This document shows, piece by piece, positions 34,007 to 45,559 of a stretch of DNA of 64,000 nucleotides. This DNA is from Dastarcus helophoroides (taxonomy: Eukaryota; Arthropoda; Insecta; Coleoptera; Bothrideridae), in assembly GCA_028583605.1 (NCBI GenBank), contig CM053327.1, forward strand, positions 18,091,629 to 18,155,628, given 5' to 3'. Both the position numbers and the translations under genes were made by a program. Positions within the stretch are counted from its first letter, which is position 1. Each line of letters begins with the position of its first letter. The notes beneath the pieces are model-generated. The model saw nothing but the letters and a program-made list of their open reading frames with translations, was not told the DNA's origin and ran no database searches.

Positions 34007-37000
34007 TTTTAAAGCCTAAAGGCGCTATTTTTTTATTCGCGTTAATATGAAAGTGTGTTACGATTATATTTTATTTCCTTGTTTTATTAGTTCGAATATG
34101 TATTCTGTCAAATAATAAATAATAAGGAAGGAAATTATTAACCTTATATTAGATTCCCTAGTGACTTGTCATAAGACCTCGTTATTGACTAGGCCTTTCG
34201 ATTTATTTTGTTTTGTTCTCCGATATAACGATGCGGTTAATATCGTCGGCAAAGTGACAATTTTTGAGGCAATAAGACAGCAAGGCATCAAAGCGCGGAA
34301 ATCCATTAAATTATCCTTGTACAGTCTATATGAGGAATGTCATTTTCCGTTCCATTCCACGGTCTCCAGTTCCACATGATTAATGGGAAAATGGTGATAG
34401 ATTGCTTTCGCATATGTCTACTGGCGGCATCTTGTTCATTAAATACAACCCCAACACCCCTGGCACTTCAACAAGATTAAATGCATGTCACTTTAAATTC
34501 ACGCTGATTCTGAAGATAAAGCTTTTTTCCAGAAATTACGCCTTAAGAATTAAATCAAAAGGTTCATGTTGAGATAACATTTCAGTTGCTTAAGTGTTAT
34601 GCATTATCTTCCCGAACTTGGTATTTTCGAAGTTTTGCGGGATGATCAATATTTTTTTTTCAATAGCATTGTCGTTTATGACGTTAACTTTGAAGAAAGA
34701 GAGAAATTTGGTTAATTGATATTTTCACAATTGAAGTTTCAACATTTTCCATTTGTGTAATGGTGGAATGACATTCCCTATCCTCTTTATGATTAAAATA
34801 ATATTTGTTTATATCAGAATAAATTCTCGATATTCTCTGTTTCTTCTTCGCGAAGTTGTGCTAATTTTTTTCCTCGCCAATTCTCGGCAATCCAGATATT
34901 CAGTTATTTTTGTTAAAGATTGGCAATCTCTTTAGTAGCGATTGCGTTAGGTTTAAGATAGTTTTAAGTCTTACAATGTTAAGTCACAAATAGCGATTGA
35001 CAAATTAGGTTTTAACGCAATCGTTGCTTGGGGCATTCTATGAGGCATAGCCAATCCTTAACAAAGGGTAACTAAAATCTGGATTTGTGGAAGAATCAAC
35101 TGACGAAGAAAAAACCAATGCAAATGATCGTTCTCGATTGTCAGGGAAGTTGAATATTCTAGAATATGTTACCGATACAAATAGTAAATCGCCGCTAATG
35201 TAATCATAGATGGATTAATAAATTGGATACAATAGGGATAAGTTTCTCTGTTAAATAAAGTCATAAAATTCAAGGGGTATTTTATCGAAGCAGCAATGTT
35301 GGCTGTATATTTGTAATTGTTTTCAAAGATAGTTGCACAGTGTTTGTGCAAAGTAAACTAGCGCAACTTACACAAAATGTATAAAATAATTTCTAAACGT
35401 AAAACAGTACTGAAAACGTTTGCCGACGGCGAGATGGAAGTCTGGTTTTATGAATTCTGTAAATAAAGCACCATCTCTGCTTCTATCTAAAACTTGAAAT
35501 GTTATATTTCCCAGCTAAAATTTATTACCTTTATAAATTGTAAGGTGGTATAGCTTAAAACTACATTAGCAGAGAATAAAACAAGATTTGGAGAAAGTAA
35601 AATTTATTTGAAATTGCAAACTTCTCTCTTGACTGAAAAAAACTTATTTATACAACGATTCATATTTCGTTACGAAGTAAAGTCTTAAAAAGAATCACGT
35701 TCACTATTTGCAACTGTAATTTGATTTTATCAAAATAGAAAATAATATGTGTCAGTTTTTTACCATCACAACCATAGATCGGTTTCGGCCTTCTTTAACT
35801 TCATTATAAAACATTTAATTATTATTTGCTAAGTTAAACGCATGTTACGCCGACGACTCTTATATTTAATCGAATTTGCCACGATGCAAATCAGTAATAC
35901 AAGAATTAAAAAGTTACTTCGAACAGTGACCTTTGTAACTTTGGATTACATCGTAACTAAATGACGTATAAAAACGTATTCACATGTAATTTTAATTGCG
36001 ACTTACTTATGAAGATAAAAAAATGAAATGAAAAAAAAATGTATCATGCAATTCTTTAGTATCAGAAATATTTCTGTAAAAGCTGACTAATTCACCAACG
36101 GATACAAAATGATCATAACACCTTTTGCAATTAATGAACATATGTGGCATGTGGCTTTAAAGAATCCTAGTATGGTTAATTCCAAATGGGGCAGCACAAG
36201 TTTTTTAGAATATTCAAAATAAGCAATCAAGGGGAAGATCAATCAAAAACCTTTAACACACATACCTGCTCTACCAATGAATATGTAACTGAACTTGTGA
36301 GCCACTCATTTATGATCCAAATTTAATACCTAATGAATTCTACGTGTTCTATGTAAATGGCATGCTTGCGACCTAAAAGAGGTGGAAAGCTTAAAGATTA
36401 AGTAGACAAGCATTAAAAAAGAAATTAAGAATTTAAAAAGCATAATGAAGATCGATACAAAAATACGCGAAAATATAGATCCTCGAGGACTTACATTGAG
36501 CCGCTCGATAGAAAGAGAATATCATTCGTATGATAATCGAGGTGAGCGTCCTGAATTGGTCAACCTCAAAGTAATTGAATTGCACAAAGACAATTTCATA
36601 TCAATTTGGTCATCCATCAGAAGTTACTAGAACTTGGATGGAAGTTAATAGCTCGACTGTGATGTACTCCAGTTGTTGCACTGGCCATCGAATGTTCATT
36701 TCAAAATATCTTCAATGGTAAAACATTCGAGTTTGTGAGAGTTGCGGTTAAATTAATATCCAGTACTCTGTACTGAGATTAAAGGTCAATATTATGTTAG
36801 CAATTCTATTTGTTTTTTTCGTTCCTCTGAAGTGAGATTGTATATTCAATTAGATAAAACAGTGATAAAAAGGAATCTATTATATTCAAAGGTTGTCGTA
36901 TTCTGCAGTTTTTATATTAAAAGAGAGGCTGTTTTATTATACACTGCATTATACTATTGACTAATATTTTGGAATAGTCAAAATAAAAACCTATAAGGAT

Positions 37001-37888
37001 ATAATATACATATCATTCTAACGCAACACGCAGCCAGGAAACAAATTATTCGTAAGGTTTATGTGCAATTTGCATGTAATGAACTTGTTACTACATAATT
37101 CATTGTTCTTTTATAGTGTATAATTATGCTTATAACCAAATCTATGAGACGACAAACCCCAATGTGGAAGGAAATAAAACCAACTCATGTTCCAGACTAT
37201 ATAATTAAAAGTCAATTTGTTCATAACTTTCACTACTCTAACCTCACGAAATTTTGGTCTCTGAATAACACATTCTTTGAACTGTCAGCATAAGAAATAT
37301 AATTAAACACATGGCTCAAGTAGCAAAAATATATCACTTGCCAAATATCATATTTTTTAGCAATTGCTAGTAGCTATTTTCCAAACTGGTAGTTCTAAAC
37401 TTTTTTTTAACCAGAGACCACTAAAACATATCTGTAAAGGGATTTCTGGGTTGAAAACAAATGTTCTGAGAATTTTATTATCTGCATCATAAACCACATT
37501 ATCTACTTAATAACACTCTTAAACACTCACTGACAAACAACTCTTAGCCTAAATGGGTAAGTCTGGAAGCCTGAAATTTTGCACAGGAATTCGCAATGTA
37601 ACGTAGGTGAGAACTAAGAATTTTTTTTAAATTCAGTCCTTAATGGGTTAAAAATATGCATTAAATTTTACATGTGATGAGTCAGTGTCCGAGTTGCATG
37701 CTCTCAACAAATTAAACAAGTGATTTTATTTAGACTTCTCTATGCACGTTAATTCTTCCAAAAACATTATCTGAAAGTATATATGAAAATATACCTGAAC
37801 AAAATACAAAATTGTATTAGGCAATGCATGAAATGAAATATATCACATTTATCATTAATATCTGGGAAAGGAGACCATGGTAGAATTA
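34007..37888. other. No gene recognised in 3.9 kb
   Basis: AT-rich sequence. A short ORF at 36445-36630 contains a segment ending at GTGAGC that could be a donor, but no convincing acceptor precedes it. A possible hAT end (GGTAGTTCTAAAC..ACCAGAGACCACT) lies near 37388-37425. Nothing else supported. Confidence 0.4.
37887..37888. repeat. TA target-site duplication, left
   Basis: TA immediately outside the mariner end, matched by TA at 38754-38755. Confidence 0.75.
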
Positions 37889-38753
37889 CGAGGGATAAAT
37901 CAAATATGAACCGGAATTTGTTTTTAATAATATACAAGATACATATGCGAAAGGTATTAACTATTTTTCTACATAATCTCCTTATTTTGTTATGAATTTT
38001 CTCCAACGGATTGGGAGTTTTTTAATAAAAAGGAGGAAGAGGTGTTTGCAGCCAATTGCGTACAAATGTCTTAACAGCACCATTATCATGGAATCGCTCA
38101 CCCCCTAGAGCTTCTTTCAGTGGTCCAAACATATGATAATCGCAAGATGATAAGTCGGGACTATAAGGAGGGGGTTCTATTGTTGCCCAATGCATTTCCT
38201 CTAAATTTTGATATGTCAGATTGACTGAGTGGGAGCGGTCATTGCCGTGAAGTAAAATCACATTTCTGACCGAAAATTCGCTCCTCTTCCGCCGATATGC
38301 ACGTTTTACTTCATTCAATAGCTGGCAATAGTAGGCAGCATTAACCGTATGATGTTTAAAAGGCGTTGAACAGCGTTAATCTTGTCCGCAATTACACTGG
38401 TCCGAGGACGACGGGCATGGGGTTCATTTTCAACTTGAGTTCGTCTTTCCAAAAATTTTTTGTGCCATTCATACACTTCAGTTTTCTTCAAACAAGAATT
38501 CCGAAACTGTGTTTCTAGTCTACGAAGAATTTCGACGGGCAAGAAATTTAATAATATTCTGCTGCGCAACTTGCGAATGAGCCTCTTGCTCACTATTTGT
38601 ATTTACAACTGACGAACGGCGAGAACGGAATTCGCTTGAGCACAGGAAGTCACGTGATATCCCCGCCTAGCATATCTAAGAGTATGCGCACACATTCCGA
38701 CGCCCTAATGGCGACATGATAGAAATTCCTGTTTCATATTTGATTTACCCTCG
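37889..38753 (-). mobile_element. Internally deleted mariner (865 bp) with matching TIRs
   Basis: Both ends carry CGAGGG.TAAATCAAATATG (about 31 bp, few mismatches) and are flanked by TA. A full-length mariner is about 1.3 kb, so roughly 400 bp are missing. The - strand coding parts are the N-terminal helix-turn-helix half and the C-terminal end; the segment with the first catalytic Asp is gone. It is a non-autonomous derivative that could still be mobilised by a matching transposase. Confidence 0.9.
38022..38593 (-). pseudogene. Mariner transposase with catalytic-core deletion
   Basis: On the - strand, 38593-38315 encodes the DNA-binding half (KTEVYEWHKKFLERRTQVEN, then HARRPRTSV), and 38318-38022 the C-terminal part (NEVKRAYRRKRSEF, PPYSPDLSSCDYHMFGPLKE, RNWLQT). 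Between them the reading jumps from the helix-turn-helix linker to the region before the second Asp, so the first Asp is deleted. HGNDRSH replaces the usual H.DNARPH. The third Asp in SSCDYHMF remains. Confidence 0.85.
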
Positions 38754-40381
38754 TAAAAATGTACGATATTATAAATAAATACAAAGTTCATTTAACCAGT
38801 TAAGTACATACATAAGGACCATAAGAGAAAAGACTATTTTTTATTCATTTATCAATTTCGCTTTCTGGCGTGTAGTATACACGGGTGGGCCAGAAAAAAT
38901 GTCCACCTTTTATTTAGTTGATTTATTTTGTTAGTACTGGGTTGTTATTTTACCAAATTATCACAAAAAATGCAATAAGTATAAGTTTTTAGGTAATCAA
39001 GTCAAAAGTCTTGTAGCTACAATTTTTATACAGCTGATTTCGAAAATATTTGTCATTTTAAGTGTTTTACAAAAAAACTAAGAATTTACATAAACACAAT
39101 TTAGTTATGTATTAAAAAGACTAACATTTTCTGAGTATGACTTTTTTATTTTTTGAAATACTCAGATTCTAGTCAATATTATAACCGTTTTAATAAAATC
39201 TTCACAATAACAACCAGCATTGGTTTTCGGTTTATTTCCACTTCGAAGCCCTGGTTATTAAAATGGAGAAGTTTCCATTTTTTTCTTGTTGATTAATTAT
39301 AAATATTTAAGTAAAATGATACAAGTATCTGAAAGAATCATTAAAATATCTCCAGAAATAAAAAATATATGTACCACACAAATCGTTTATCAGTCGATAA
39401 AAAAATTCGTGTCTCTTAGATTTCGGTCCTCTAAAACATATCCAAAATTTAGGAAAATCCGCGAGCTTTTCTTCTTGCTCATTGGTTTATGATGCGACGA
39501 TCTCGGACGAGTCAAATGACGTCACACACACAGACGTTCGCGCTAAAATACTTAAATTTCAATAATTTATTTCTCAGTCATGTATTAACCGACTTCAAAA
39601 TTTTTGAAGTTTTGATTTATTACTCTTAATCTTTATTTTAATCTCATTACATTAAACATAGTATTAACAATATCATGAAACTTCTCTATTATGTCGAGGA
39701 CCTTAATAGTTAATAGTTCTCGCGCACGACTGGTGGAGAACCCCTGGACTAAAAGTATATAATCTATGTAGGGATTCTCAATATTGTCTGAGCATGCAAT
39801 TAAATGATTCAATTTACTGTTTTCTTCCCTCTAGGTCGTATAATAAATATAAAACAGATTTCCAAGAAAACAATTCGTAATTTGCGAAAATATTCTGATT
39901 AAAAAAAGCAAGTTAGACTAATTTCGCGTAGTTAATTTTCCGTGAAAACTTTATTCAAGAAAATGGAGCAGCTGCCTTCCAGCCAATCTATATTTATGAA
40001 TGCGATACGCTCATGAAAAGGTGCATAAATTCAAAATTAATGACGAAAACATACTTGCCTCGTAGAACAGGACTTTTATAAATGAACCACAAAAAGTTAA
40101 GATTTATTATTAAACGTACAACTTGGCAAGTTATGTTAATAAAATTGCTGAATTGTTTTTTTTATTAAGTGAATCCTAAATTTTATTCAGTGTGTCCCAC
40201 TAGTACGCGAGGTTCAATGTTTGCGTTAAGGAAAAAGACATTCTTCTCATTTTTGCAATGTTGCCAAGCTACCACAAATCTACAATTTAAAATATTACAG
40301 TTTCGACAGTACAGAATATTTTGTGTTCCCTGGGCAGATGGTAACTTCGTTTTCTTTTTAAATACAATTCCTAGATATATA
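38754..40381. other. No gene; possible hAT end
   Basis: AT-rich flank. Near 39715-39751 the - strand reads CAGGGGTTCTCCACCAGTCG, a hAT-like terminal sequence; a possible partner near 37395 would place the deleted mariner inside one old hAT element, but no duplication supports this. GGTGGGCCAGAAA near 38885 recurs as GGTGGGTCAGAAA near 57658. Confidence 0.35.
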
Positions 40382-42172
40382 CAGGGTGAGTCACTAAGCG
40401 GGAATCGGTCTTTGGTAGGCGTATCGTTCAAAATATCGAAAAATGTTTCGAATAAAAGTTGTTCGAAATAAAGTTCTCCACAACCTACAATTATTGCCAA
40501 ATATGACGGCCTTCCGGTTGCACCGGAAATAAACAGAACTTTCTTATTTTAAATAGAACACCCTATGTATTTTTACATTTTTGGATTCCTTGTTAAAATG
40601 AATATGAATTTATTAAGACGACATAGGCCCTTAGTTGAACCGTTTTCGCGTAATTTAATTTTTTTGGTTAAATGTGACGATTTCGGAGCTTGACGCCATT
40701 AACGATATTTTCCAAACGCAATGACTCAGAGTTGTGTGGCATACGGTTTTGGATTCAGGAAGAAATGGAGTATTTGTTTACGTCTTTGCTGTTAGCAAGT
40801 TTTCTTAAATTTCTTCACATCCGTCGACGCAATTCTTCAGTTGTTCAAACATGCATCACCTAATTTTTTCAAATGGAACCACCTATCTTGGATTATCTTA
40901 TCGGATGTGAAATTAAATTACCTTTTTTTTAGTACCAGGTATTGCCACCTCCGTCCAATAATTTTTGAGAAATTTAGAATTTTGTAAAAATTTTAATTAA
41001 TTCCGTATTATCGCGTTAGCTCTGGATGCCGCGGTTTTGTTTCGTCTCCTTTGTCCGGCAATAACTGACAGTTTATCTCATTGTTGTCGCGAGGTCTTGG
41101 TATTAGTACTGAAAGACAATGTTTTCTCAAGAAGAATTGGTTGATATGGTTTACGCCTTGGGCAGGGCTGACAGAAATCCATTTCTTGCCTCAAGAATTT
41201 ATGCCCAACGCTTCGCTGAGCGGAGACATCCAAATTCAGCGGGATTCGCTAAATTGAGAGAGAGGTTTGAGCGAACTGGTAGTACGAAATACGAGAAAAA
41301 GGAGCGTAGAAAACCAACGACGCATGAAGAAAACCAAGTTTTAGTAGCGGCTGCTGTTGTCCAAGATCCGCATTTAAGTACCAGAATAATAAGCACGAAA
41401 TTACAAATAAGTCAAACCTCGGTTTCACGAATCTTGCGTAAAAATAAGTTTCATTCGTATCGTGTCCAGCTAGTACATGAACTCAATCAAGCTGATTTCA
41501 ACAATCGAATGCAGTTTTGTGAGTGGGCGTTACGAAAACTACAAGAACAAAATGACTTTTTGGACAATGTACTATTTACCGACGAATGTACATTCTTCAC
41601 ACGGCTTCGTGGGAAGACACAACTCCCATTACTACCACACTGAAAATCCCCATTGGATAAGGCCCTCAGACCATCAGCATAGGTCGTCTCTGAATGTTTG
41701 GGGTGGTGTCATAGGAAGATTTGTTGTCGGACCACACTTCTTCAATGAACATTTAAATGCCAACAATTACTTGCATTTTTTGCAAAATCAATTGCCCGAA
41801 ATGATAGACAATTTGCCTCTTGCTGTCGTGCGGGAAATGTGGTTCCAACATGATGGGGCACCGGCACATTATGGAAGGGATGTAAGGGAGTTTCTCAATA
41901 CACAATTCCCTAACAAGTGGATAGGAAGAGGAGGTCCAGTGGCATGGCCCGCAAGATCACCGGATTTAACTAAGCCAGGCTTTTTCTTGTGGGGTCATGT
42001 TAAGCAAGTGTGTACCAGGAACCACCAACTACGCGAGAAGACATGATGGACCGGGTTCGTGTTGTTTTCCAAAATATCAGTGAAAACGTCTTGGTGGATG
42101 TGAACAATTCTTTGCTACAGAGACTGCGCATTTGCCATCATGAAGCTGGTGGTTATGTTGAACATTTAATTT
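40382..42172 (+). mobile_element. Tc1/mariner-superfamily element, DD41D-like
   Basis: It probably starts at ACAGGGTGAGTCAC (40382), followed by about 730 bp of non-coding leader before the transposase ATG at 41119. The coding part ends with TAA near 42172. The right terminus was not found, perhaps because an inverted second copy follows at 42285. Boundaries are approximate. Confidence 0.6.
41119..42172 (+). pseudogene. DD41D-like transposase, frameshifted, third Asp lost
   Basis: The N-terminal part starts MFSQEELVDMVYALG and has two helix-turn-helix-like segments (ERRHPNSAGFAKLRERFE; ISTKLQISQTSVSRILRKN). The first catalytic Asp is in NVLFTDECTF. A one-base indel near 41603 moves to the frame with GFVGRHNSHYY, LNVWGGVIG and the second Asp in WFQHDGAPAHY. 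After 41 residues the expected last Asp is Gly (codon GGC) in SPDLTKPGFFLWG. A second indel near 42008 leads to the C-terminal REDMMDRVRVVF and GGYVEHLI before the stop. The 41-residue spacing suggests the DD41D (rosa-like) group; this is inference. Confidence 0.85.
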
Positions 42173-42284
42173 AATGTTATTATTACCATTGCTTATGTAT
42201 TCTTCTTAATATTTGTTGAAACTTACTGTTACCGATTTGCTTATTGTTTATTTACTTTCTTTAATGCTTTACACTGAAATCCAA

Positions 42285-42735
42285 TGATTATTTTCAGTAT
42301 CGTGGGTATCGTTTCCTTCCCACGAAGCGGTTCTTAAAAAATGTTTGTATATTCGTCGGTAAATAGTACAATGTCCGAAACGGTCATTTTGTTCCTGCAG
42401 ATTATGTAACGTCCATTCACACAGCTGCATCGATTGTTAGTCAGCTTGATTAAGTTCTTGCACTAGCTAGGTGTGATACGGATGAAATTTGTTTTTACAC
42501 AACAATCATGAAACCGATTTTTGGCTTATTTGTAATGTCACAATTATTCTTCTGGTTCCTAAGTGCGGATATTGGACAGCAGCAGCAGCCACTACTGAAA
42601 CTTCATGCGCCGTTGGTTTTCTACGCTCCTTTTTCTCGTATTCTGTACTTCCAGTTAACTACAACCTGAAGAATGCCACTAAATTTGAACATCTCTGGTC
42701 GACAAACCGTTGGGCATACCTACATGTTACAAAGT
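42285..42735 (-). pseudogene. Inverted partial copy of the same transposase
   Basis: The - strand matches 41196-41640 of the + strand element through its whole length, for example around ATTCGTCGGTAAATAGTACA and TCTACGCTCCTTTTTCTCGT. It carries several indels and a few hundred bases of the N-terminal half only. With the upstream copy it makes an imperfect long inverted repeat with a loop of about 650 bases. Confidence 0.75.
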
Positions 42736-42849
42736 CTAATAAAATTGTTTATTTTTTTGAATTTTAATTATTTTAGTTCATAATTAATATTTGGGCCATT
42801 GTTTTTGCCTTACTCTAACAATTGATCCAGTTTTCAAAAAATAATTTTC

Positions 42850-43790
42850 TTTAAAAAATGTAAAGTGTAAACCACATCAACCGATTCTTGTTCGAAAAAC
42901 ATTTTCTGTAATTTGCAATAACTACTAATAGGATTTTCTTTTTAAGTACAATCCACTTGCAAAGAGTAAACCGATTAGGCCTTTGAATCACTGCGAGTAG
43001 GATTCGGAAATAAAAACAGATGATGATGAGCCAAATGTTTAAATGGGAATAGATTGTATTTATCGGGGAAAATTTCGTTCGGTAACGAATTCCATATTTT
43101 AGAAGTTGTACTACTATAGTCTCCACAGACCATCGACAGAAGTCTTCACTATGACAAGCTGGACTGCAACAGGAATTTACGATCTCCAACTGTCTCAAGA
43201 ACGTTGGGAATTAGACCTATCAGTTTCTGCAAGCATCTGCCATGAACTACATGTGGAAAAGGGGCAAGTATCCAAATATTTGCCTGTGCTCCTTCGTTTG
43301 TTGAGAATGCCAAATTTCCATCGTTAATTAGGCGAATTTTTTTAATAGAATCCACAAAAGCCACACTATGCTTTGACCAGATTTTTCTTTTCCTATGCCA
43401 AAACGATCTCGAGATCATGATTAATCGTCTGTATCTGCTATTTTTTTTAGCATATCTTGGTGTTTCGGAGAAAAGGAACGACACGTGGCTACTATCATCT
43501 GCTTAGCTGCATATCGAATTGGAAGTAGCAGCTAAAAATTCGTCCGTGTGCAACAGAAACATCGTTGGAGACAGAACATACTCCTGAGGCAACCCTGCGT
43601 TAATCGTAAATGTCCAAATAAAATTCCATCATCCATGATCTGAAAAGATCCGTTATTGGAAAAATTTAATATCAGAGGACATAGACCTGGTGGAAGTCCA
43701 TCAGAAGTTAATTTGGCAAGAGTAGATCGGTGCCAGAGTTTTGAGATATTCAATGCACCAGAATGTTGCAGAAGTAGATGTTGAATAATT
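42850..43790 (-). pseudogene. Jockey-like reverse transcriptase remnant
   Basis: Reading on the - strand, 43753-43532 contains LWHRSTLAKLTSDGLPPGLC and LRLTQGCLRSMFCL, corresponding to the fingers-palm region and the GVPQG motif (B) with decay. 43484-43149 continues with SRSFWHRKRKIW and a RT-like tail. 43110-42950, in another frame, reads IWNSLPNEIFPDKYNLF, typical of the C-terminal end of jockey-clade elements. Several frameshifts and stops; the catalytic YADD is not intact. Confidence 0.65.
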
Positions 43791-43939
43791 TATTTGGAAT
43801 AAATTTGGTTCAAGGCACAATTGAATTTTCTATAACTGTCGATGTTAGACTCCCTTGAACACCCTCCCACGGACCTCTGAATGAGAGGATAGTTTATGTT
43901 TGACATACTCTTCAAGGAAATTCTCCATACAACAAGAGA

Positions 43940-44265
43940 TATTAAAAATCTGGTGTAATGTTGTCTACATAAGTAAAATATCACGTAATTTTCACATTAG
44001 TTACAGTGAGCATCTTGCTGCCTTCAGAAATAAACATCCAAAAAGATCAAATTTTGCAAAGCATGTATTAGAAATACAACATAAAAGTACACGCGCGGAT
44101 ACAATAGAAGTATTAAATACTTGCAATAATACTAAAAAACTTAATTTCTTGGAAGCCAGAGAAATTTATAAATATTTACAATCGAAGCAATTAACACTTA
44201 TGAATGAGCAACTATATCTTCTGGACACAACTCTAATTGAAGCTTTGGATGAGAATTCGAATTAG
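43940..44265 (+). pseudogene. Penelope-like element, GIY-YIG endonuclease end
   Basis: The frame reads VVYISKISRNFHISYSEHL, which corresponds to the GIY-YIG motif with Gly replaced by Ser, then AAFRNKH, RSNFAKHVLEIQH (the conserved F-A-x-H segment) and a C-terminal part ending LLDTTLIEALDENSN before TAG. The upstream RT domain is absent, as is the rest of the element. A tail with a hammerhead-like motif follows at 44340-44515. Confidence 0.75.
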
Positions 44266-44339
44266 ACTGAATATTCGCAGGAGACTGTGATCCATGGAGC
44301 TTGCTAGCATAACAACGACTAAACAACTTAAAGGCTAAA

Positions 44340-44515
44340 GAAACTGGTATAATCGCCGACAATGCTGAAAAGCGAAACCAGATCCAGTCATAGCAAATAT
44401 TTTTAGAGACATTCTGGAATTTTTATATCTCTTCTATTTATTGTTAATAGAGTTTAATAGTTATGAATATTGATGAATTCGACACAGTAAAGGTTTATAA
44501 TGTCAATTAATCAGA
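44340..44515 (+). mobile_element. Penelope-like 3' tail
   Basis: It contains the ribozyme-like motif, ATAGCAAATATTT, AGACATTCTGGAATTTTTA, and AGTTATGAATATTGATGAAT. The same order recurs at 5340-5580 and (in part) 63870-64000. It follows the GIY-YIG remnant directly and so defines the 3' end of this family. Confidence 0.65.
44355..44395 (+). ncRNA. Hammerhead-ribozyme-like motif in the Penelope-like tail
   Basis: CCGACAA (44355-44361) stands where CUGANGA is expected, with U4 and G8 changed. A perfect 3-bp stem with tetraloop GCT-GAAA-AGC follows (44363-44372), then GAAAC (44373-44377), a near-palindromic stem III, and GTC (44386-44388) as cleavage triplet. The overall order fits a minimal type I hammerhead. 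The core changes make this copy probably inactive. Confidence 0.4.
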
Positions 44516-45117
44516 AAGAAATCAAAGGACAAGGGTCTCATTCCATTAAAAAGTAATCACTTTTATAAAAATGACTCCTGCTTCAATGTGATTAATGTAC
44601 TATTTAATTTTTGTTATGGTTCTAGAAATATTTTTATCTATCTCAACCTGAAGTTGGTTTAATTTAATTAAAGACTCTGTTCTCGGGGAAAACTTGGCAA
44701 ACAAAACAAAAGCATATAATTAAACGTTCATTTCTAAATTAATACCAAGGAAATTAGTTTGCCGTAATTCCTGGAAGGGCTCTTATTTAACAATACTTTG
44801 CTCTAGAGGAAATGTTCGAATAAGTTGCGAAAGCTACTAGTAAAGTAATAGGTTAAGTCCACATTTTAATTAAACTTATTTATATTTCAGGAGCGAAAAT
44901 TAGCTTGAACATTTATTTTTCCTGCCTTTCTCTCTACCTCCAAATTAGCCCCTTATGTGTAATATAATAGTCGTTTATGCAACAATGAAAATATCTTGAA
45001 TTGTCTAAGAACCTACACGCTTATGAAAATTTTGATACCAAAATAAATGCATAACTCGTAAAACATTAAAAATAAATATAATAAATAAGTATTAAAAATC
45101 CAGGACTTTTGAAATAA

Positions 45118-45185
45118 TCTTAGGGAATACCTGACCGATTTTGCTTTTCAGCATTCGGAGAATTATACCAGTAGCTTGTTTAACC
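45118..45185 (-). repeat. Inverted copy of the Penelope-like ribozyme-like motif
   Basis: On the - strand, ACTGGTATAATTCTCCGAAT then GCTGAAAAGCAAAATC matches 44342-44378. The GAAAC has become AAAATC. It lies about 0.75 kb downstream of the other copy in opposite orientation. Confidence 0.6.
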
Positions 45186-45559
45186 GTTGGTATGCCAACA
45201 TGGATCACAAACTCTTAGATGAATGTTCAGAACCAATGGTAGACTGGCAGGAGAGACTGGCAGCTCTTCAGAACTGTTTTTGGGGCCGATGCCCTTTATT
45301 ATTAATGGCCGCGTACGTCACTGTGTGATAATTTTAGACTGCCAAAGCAGTTTGATACGAGGGGTAAATACCCTACATTCAAGTTATTACGCATTAGTTG
45401 GTAAATGATCAAATCTTTCGAAAGTATCTATTTTAAATAAAGAAATAAAACTAGATAATCATTTTCCTAATAGTCGGGGTAATTTTTAAAGGCAATCATA
45501 TACTCAAAAATATTCGAATAGTAACACATATGTATATAGAACATAAAACAAATATGTAA
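45186..45559. other. No gene recognised
   Basis: AT-rich flank with one 61-codon ORF at 45223-45408 that shows no domain; its GC-richer part may continue the repeat just before it. Confidence 0.4.

Noticed and set aside
36445..36630. Possible exon ending at GTGAGC
   Set aside because: The upstream acceptor lacks a pyrimidine tract.
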